Part shown: positions 58,814 through 64,000 of the stretch, piece after piece
How the letters are laid out: each line of letters begins with the position of its first letter
Position numbering within the stretch: the stretch's first letter is position 1
Position numbers and translations under genes: made by a program
Notes under the pieces: generated by a model
Databases searched by the model: none
Told to the model about the DNA's origin: nothing
Seen by the model: only the letters and a program-made list of their open reading frames with translations
NCBI GenBank assembly: GCA_026826555.1
Contig: JAKSZT010053764.1
Location: 37,057,902 to 37,121,901 of the forward strand
Origin: Tolypeutes matacus
Lineage: Eukaryota > Chordata > Mammalia > Cingulata > Chlamyphoridae
Reading direction: 5' to 3'
DNA: 64,000 nucleotides

Positions 58814-61695
58814 TGACTAATGTAAGTAATTCCTTCACAGTAATAACACTGAATATTAATGGATTAAACTCTCCAATCAAGAGACACAGATTGGCAGAAT
58901 GGATAAGGAAATATGACCTATCTATATGCTGTCTACAAGAAATTCACCTTAGACCAAGGGATGCAGGGAGGCTGAAAGTAAATGGTTGGTAAACAATTTT
59001 ACATGCAAACAATGATCAGAAAAGGGCAGGAGTAGCTATATTAATATCAGACAAAATAGATTTTAAAAGCAAAACTATTGTAAGAGACAAAGAAGGCACT
59101 ATATATTAATAAAAGGGGTAATCTATCGAGAAGAAAGAACAATCATAAATATTTATGCACCTAACCAGGGCGCCTCAAAATACATGAGACAAACATTGGA
59201 AAACTAAGCAGAGAAATGGATGCCTCTACAATTATAGTGGGGGACTTTAATACACTTTTATCACCATTTGGTAGAACATCTTGAAAGAAGATCAGTAAAG
59301 AAACAGAGACCTTGAATAATACATTCAAGACATATACAGAACATTACACCCAAATATAGCAGGATCTACATTCTTCTTGAGTGTACATGGATCATTCTCC
59401 AGCATAGACCACATGCTAGGTCATAGAACAACTCTTAATGAATTCAGAAAGATCAAAATTTTACAAAGTAATTTCTCTGACCACAATGGAATGAAGCTGG
59501 AAATCAGTAGGGGGCAGAGAAGCAGATTAGGCACAAAGATATGGAAGTTAAACAACACACTCTTAGACAATCACTGGATCAAGAAGAAAATTGCAAAAGA
59601 AATCAGTGAAATGAATGAAAATGACAACATAACATATCAAAATCTATGGGATGCACCAAAAGCAGTGCTGAGAGGGAAATTTATAGCCATAAATGCCTAT
59701 ATTAAAAAAGAAGAAAGAGCTAAGATCAAAGACCTAACTGCTGAAGGAATTAGAAAAAGAAAAACAAACTAATCCCAAAGTCAACAAGATGTATAACTTA
59801 GATTAAATGGACAAATTCCTAGAAACACACAATAAGCCTACATTGATGAAAGAAGAAATTGATGAACTCAACAGACCAATCACAAGTAATAAGATTGAAT
59901 TAGTCATCAAAAACCTCCCAACTAAGAAGAGCCCAGGACCAGATGGCTTCACAGGTGAATTCTACCAAACATTCCAGAAAGAACTAACACCAATCCTGCT
60001 TAAACTCTTCCAGAAAATAGAAGTGGAGGGAACATTGCCTAACTCATTCTATGTTGCCAACATCACCCGAATACCAAAGACACACAAAGATGCCACAAAA
60101 AGGAAAACTATAGACCAATCTCTCTAAAGAACCTAGATGCTAAAATCCTCAACAAAATACCTGTTAGTCATATTCAACAACACATCAAACGAATTATACA
60201 CTATGACCAAGTGGGTTTAATCCCTTATATGCAAGGATGGTTCAACATAAGAAAATCAATCAATTTAATATACCACATTAACAGATAGAAAGAACAAAAT
60301 CACATGATCATCTCTATTGATGCAGAAAAAGCATTTGATAAAATACAGCACTCTTTCCTGATAAAAAAAAACACTTCAAAAGATAGGAATAGAAGGAAAT
60401 TTCCTCAAAGTGATAAAGGGTAGCTATGGAAAGCCCACAGCTAACATCATCTTCAATGTAAAATGCAAAAAGCTTTCCCTCTAAGATCTGGAGCAAGACA
60501 AGGATGCCCACTGTCACTGCTCTTATTTAACATTGTGTTACAAGTACTTGCTTGAGCACTTAGGTAAGAAAAAGATATAAAAGTCATCCAAATTGGAAAG
60601 GAAGAAGTAAAGATTTCACTATTTCCAGATGACATGATCCTATACATAGAAAGCCCTGAGAAATCTACAACAAAGCTTCTAGAACTTATAAATGAGTTCA
60701 GTAAAGTGGCAAGAGATAAGATCAATGTGCAAAAATCAGTAGCATTTCTTTACACCAGTAATTAGTAATCTGAGGAGGAAATTTAAAAAATTCCATTTAT
60801 AATAGCAACTGAAAGAATCAAATACCTAGGAATAAACAACTAAAGAGGTAAAGGACTTGTATGCAGAAAACTACACAACATTGTTAAAGGAAATCAAAGA
60901 AGACTTAAATAAATGGAAGAATATTCCTTGTTCATGGATAGGAAGATTAAACATCATTAAGATATCTATCGTAGCCAAACTGATTTACCGATTTAATGCA
61001 ATCCCAATAAAAATTACCACAGCATTTTTTACTGAATTGGAAAAACTAACTATGAAATTTATTTGGAAGGGCAAGGGGCCCCAAATAGCTAAAGATATAT
61101 TGAAAAAGAAAAATGAAATTAGAGAATCACATTACCTGACTTTAAAACACACTACAAAGCTACAGTGGTCAACACTGCATGGTATTGGCACAAGGATAGA
61201 CATACTGAGCAATGGAACAGAACTGAGAGTTCTGATATAGATCCTCGCATATACAGTCAACTGATATTCAACAAGGCCACCAAGCCCATTCAACTGGGAG
61301 AGAATGGCCTCTTCAACAAATGGTGCTTTCAGAACTGGATATCATATCCAAAAGAATGGGAGAGGATCACCATCTCACACCCTATATAAAAATTAACTCA
61401 AGATGGATCAAAGATCTAAATATAAGAGCCAAGACCATAAATCTCCTGGAAGATAATGTAGGGATGCATCCACAAGATCTTGCAGTGGGAAATGGTTTCA
61501 TAAACTACACCCAAAGCATGAGCAACAAAAGGAAAAATAGTTAAATGGGACTTCCTCAAAATTAAAAACTTCTGCATTTCAAAAGAGTTTGTCAAGAAAC
61601 TGAAAAGGCAGCCTACTCAATGGGAGAAAATATTTGGTAACCAACTATCTGTTACAGGCCTAATATCCAGCCTATTTAAAGAAATCCTACATCTC
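58814..61695 (+). pseudogene. L1 ORF2 remnant of old L1
   Basis: The endonuclease/reverse transcriptase frame begins at the ATG at 58814 (MTNVSNSFTVITLNINGL), with the catalytic-site LQEIHL at about 58930. A TAA follows at 58990, and further stops and shifts come after it. The GDFN motif is at about 59240 and [10 protein letters not shown] near 59477-59510. About 230 bases are missing around 59775-59805 compared with 580-880 of the first copy. The RT fingers ([20 protein letters not shown], about 59890-59945) form a 106-codon open stretch. The palm motif reads FPDD at 60622-60633: both aspartates remain but Ala is replaced by Pro. The thumb and C-terminal parts run to 61695, where a younger L1 breaks the element after 'aaatcctacatctc'. 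Not functional. Confidence 0.92.
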
Positions 61696-63479
61696 GGGAA
61701 GCGGCCAAGATGGCGTTGGTGTAGGAGGGCGCACACTGCAAGTTCCCAGAGCAAGGCGGATTGGGGACGGGGTCCTGCCCGGGGGTCTGTGCTGTGCACG
61801 TGTGGAGTGAGAGGCTTGGGACATCTATCTGCGCGGATCGGCGGCGTGGACCGAACGGTGGAGATTCGTGAGTTTTGAGGCTGCCGGTGGAGGTTGGCAC
61901 AGGCGGCTGAGCCCCGCGGTTAGGGAAAAAAATATATAAAACGGCCATTTTGAGCCGCGGGCGGGGCGAAAAAGTTTTATTTTCTGGGGATCTGGCTGCC
62001 TGGCGCCCCTTGGACCTTGTGTGAACAGAGCAAACGAGCTAATCAGCACCCAGTGAACCGGAGGGGGGATTTTGGTCGGGCAACGCAGCTGATTTCCCTA
62101 GCCACCCAGGGATAAGACCCGGGCCGCTGCGGAGCCAGGAGGAAGGGACACTTCCCAAAAAAGGGAGGGTTTGGTTGGAAGACAGGGAAGGGTATTTTAT
62201 ATTTTCAGACATTGATCTGGCTGCCTGCACCGCCCCATAGCTTTGGGGAGCAGATAAGCCGACCTGAAGCACCATTAGGCTGAGAGCAGACGCGAATCTG
62301 CACTCAAACTGATTTACTGAGCAGCCCGGTGACGCTGGAGCTCGGCGCCAGAAGGGGCGGAAACCGCACTCCTCACTGACTAACATCAGAGCTTCAGCTA
62401 ACCTGGGGAGTCCGGAAAGTGGGACGTGCTTGATTAATTTCCACGGGCCCAGCTAGGGTCCCTTCCGTAAGGTGGTTGGTCTAGAGGAGGAATTATTTTG
62501 AGTCCTGCATTTGGCTAAAAAAAAAAAAAAAAAAGTGAGGTCACCTCAACAAATGAAAAATAAATTCTTTTTAATTTAGTTTAATAGCTAAAAGCTGCTT
62601 CAGGACCTGCATATAGAACCCTGTGGGGAAATTCATTGATAAACACAAGTAGGCAGGAAGGATCCACATGGACCCTAGGGGAATCATTGACCCCCCTTAG
62701 CTCTGTTTGACTGCTTGCCTGTGTGAATCTTTGGTTTCTCTCTGTTACTTTCTGGTCTATTGCTATTATTCCCGTTTTCCTCCCCCCTTCCTTTTTTCCT
62801 TCTATTTTTTTTTTTTAAATAGGTGCTGCCAGCTGTTCGCTTATTTGCTGGGCTTCTTATTCAGTAATTTCCCACTCGCTGTATATATTGATTCTGTATT
62901 ACAAACTATCGCTTATCCTTCCTGCATCTTTCTGCCTTCTGTTTTCTGTTGTGGCTCTTAGAGACAACATTTTTTCATAGGCCCACAACTTAAGGGTGTC
63001 AATTTCTATCCCAACTATTTTGTTTTCTTCTTCTTTTTTCTTTTTTTTTTTATTAGTATTAACTTTGTCCTTTCAGACCTTTCTCTACTATTTCTCTCCC
63101 TCCTCATAATTCTAGCCTTCTAAATCACTATATATATATATTCCTCCATTTGTTTTCCCAGTTCATTGTAGGAACTCCATATTTTTTCCTAGTACTCTAC
63201 ACTGCCTACACAAGTTAAATATTCATCTCATTAAGTCTCATTTTGCCCCTCTTCTAACTTTTATCAATATTTCTATTATCCTTCTGCCTTCCTTACATCT
63301 TTTGATTCCTCTGGCCCTAACCTTTTGCCTTCAAGGGAACATAGAAAGAAGCAAGGAAATAAAATAAGAAGAAAAACTGCCAAAGAGAAAACTTAACTCA
63401 CACGCAGAAACAACAGCTAAATAAAATTCTAGAGCATAGAGAAAAGCTAATCAATGAACAAACCCATCAAGATAATATG
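61696..63479 (+). promoter_or_regulatory. CpG-rich 5'UTR/promoter of younger L1
   Basis: The first 20 bases contain CAAGATGGCG, matching the YY1-type box at the start of many mammalian L1 promoters. 61696-62520 is rich in CG dinucleotides. Next come an A-run (62518-62534), a T/C-rich tract (62760-63320) and an A-rich leader to ORF1. Minus-strand frames of 60-115 codons in 61617-62386 are chance products of high GC. Confidence 0.8.
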
Positions 63480-64000
63480 ATGACCAGAGGGCAACAGAAA
63501 AATACAAATGACTCTGAGAAACTGGAAAACATGGACCAGTCCAGTGCACAAAATAAAAACCAGGAAGCAATGCAGTACATCGAACAACTAATCAAAGCTA
63601 TCCAAACAAATATCATGGATCAACTTAAAGAACTGAAGGAAGAGATTAAGGATATAAAGAAGACACTGGGAGAACATACTGAAGAAATAGCTAACACACC
63701 TAAAAAGGTAATGGATATGATGGTGAACAAAGACACAAGTCAAGAAATGAAAAAGACGCTGGACTCACATGGCAGCAGAATTGAACAGGCAGAGGAAAGA
63801 ATTAGTGATATGGAAGACAATACAGTTGAAATCAAAGAGATTGTAGAAAAGATAGACAAAAAGATAGAAAAAATCCAGTATGGTCTCAGGGAATTAACCG
63901 ATAATGCAAGACGCACAAACATACGCATTATGGGCATCCCAGAAGGAGAAGAGAAGGGAAAGGGAACAGAAGGAGTGTTGAAGGAAGTTATGGCTGAAAA
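63480..64000 (+). CDS. L1 ORF1 protein, N-terminal part, open to window edge
   Basis: This is the L1 RNA-binding chaperone (ORF1p), needed for L1 ribonucleoprotein assembly. I start it at ATG 63480 because MTRGQQKN is mirrored by MPRHQQKN at 58153 in the old copy; an internal Met at 63531 is in the same frame. 173 codons are open with no stop before the window ends. Order: a short polar N-terminus, a long coiled coil (QLKELKEEIKDIKKTL, then RIEQAEERISDMEDN and KIDKKIEKIQ), then the start of the RNA-recognition domain (RTNIRIMGIPEGEEKGKG at about 63909-63962). A typical L1 ORF1p is about 300-370 residues, so about half is visible. Expression would come from the 5'UTR just upstream. Whether the full element is intact cannot be seen. 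Confidence 0.9.
   Translation, partial: MTRGQQKNTNDSEKLENMDQSSAQNKNQEAMQYIEQLIKAIQTNIMDQLKELKEEIKDIKKTLGEHTEEIANTPKKVMDMMVNKDTSQEMKKTLDSHGSRIEQAEERISDMEDNTVEIKEIVEKIDKKIEKIQYGLRELTDNARRTNIRIMGIPEGEEKGKGTEGVLKEVMAE

Larger units (their letters stand above)
56600..61695 (+). mobile_element. Old near-full-length L1, interrupted at its 3' part
   Basis: 5'UTR (56600-58152), ORF1 remnant (58153-58795), ORF2 remnant (58814-61695). The remaining ORF2 end and the 3'UTR are displaced beyond the window by the L1 starting at 61696. The 5' end 'ctgggaaaatggcatcgaag' looks like a true L1 start with an ATGGC box. Confidence 0.9.
61696..64000 (+). mobile_element. Younger full-length L1 (5' part), nested in old L1
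   Basis: Starts 'gggaagcggccaagatggcg' immediately after old-L1 ORF2 text and continues past the window end. Its CpG-rich front, intact 5' end and open ORF1 mark it as the youngest element here. The expected target duplication ('aaagaaatcctacatct'-like) would lie beyond the window. Confidence 0.9.

Noticed and set aside
61617..62386. Several minus-strand frames of 60-115 codons
   Set aside because: Products of the CpG-rich L1 promoter; stop codons are rare in GC-rich DNA.
1..64000. CRISPR arrays, operons, phage or plasmid systems
   Set aside because: No regularly spaced repeats or compact gene layout; the sequence is plainly mammalian nuclear DNA.

Overview
The window is nuclear DNA of a placental mammal, almost certainly a xenarthran and most likely an armadillo (Dasypus-type). 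Three copies of a tRNA-derived SINE (about 17.75, 39.04 and 42.63 kb) have the head and tail layout of the armadillo DAS family. The L1 lineage also has a very long, G-rich 3'UTR that I do not associate with primates, rodents or carnivores. Ancient mammal-wide repeats (MIR, L2, MER5-type hAT elements, old L1M) fill much of the rest. There is no bacterial-style gene, CRISPR array, rRNA or intact tRNA gene.

The only support I find for a host gene is two exons on the minus strand: a 151-bp F-box exon (49470 to 49320) and a 170-bp leucine-rich-repeat exon (14476 to 14307). Both have good splice signals. Their phases match, and joining them recreates the conserved Leu-Trp-Lys end of the F-box across a 34.8-kb intron. 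The pair looks like part of an F-box/LRR (FBXL-type) substrate receptor of an SCF ubiquitin ligase. The second exon has an in-frame TAG inside a repeat whose pattern continues past it, so the gene may be broken in this genome or allele.

The rest is layered transposon history. 1-6171 is a decayed L1 (ORF2 plus a 2.8-kb 3'UTR), followed directly by an orphan L1 5'UTR piece. 12.0-16.6 kb holds solo LTRs, one nested inside another. 19.7-22.9 kb is an L1 3'UTR-only insertion hit by an LTR. 25.0-28.15 kb is an ancient repeat split by 2.5 kb of AT-rich DNA. 28.35-30.63 kb is an older L1 with a perfect 15-bp target duplication. 32.5-37.3 kb contains further L1 3'UTR pieces, MIRs and an old L1. 38.3-46.9 kb is rich in hAT elements, two of which are nested in readable order with a SINE or another hAT. 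48-56 kb holds an LTR, the F-box exon, an ancient repeat and an L1 3'UTR piece bordered by a 34-bp perfect palindrome. 56.6-64 kb is an old near-full-length L1 interrupted by a younger full-length L1 whose ORF1 is open to the window edge.

The most novel biology is in the L1 lineage. Its 3'UTR is built of two tandem versions of one tail module, with an ORF1-derived segment between them. The two full-length copies in the last 8 kb carry different 5' promoter regions on a shared body, and the older promoter contains a tRNA-like stretch with A and B boxes. All family names come from recognising sequence by eye; boundaries without a stated target duplication are good to tens of bases.
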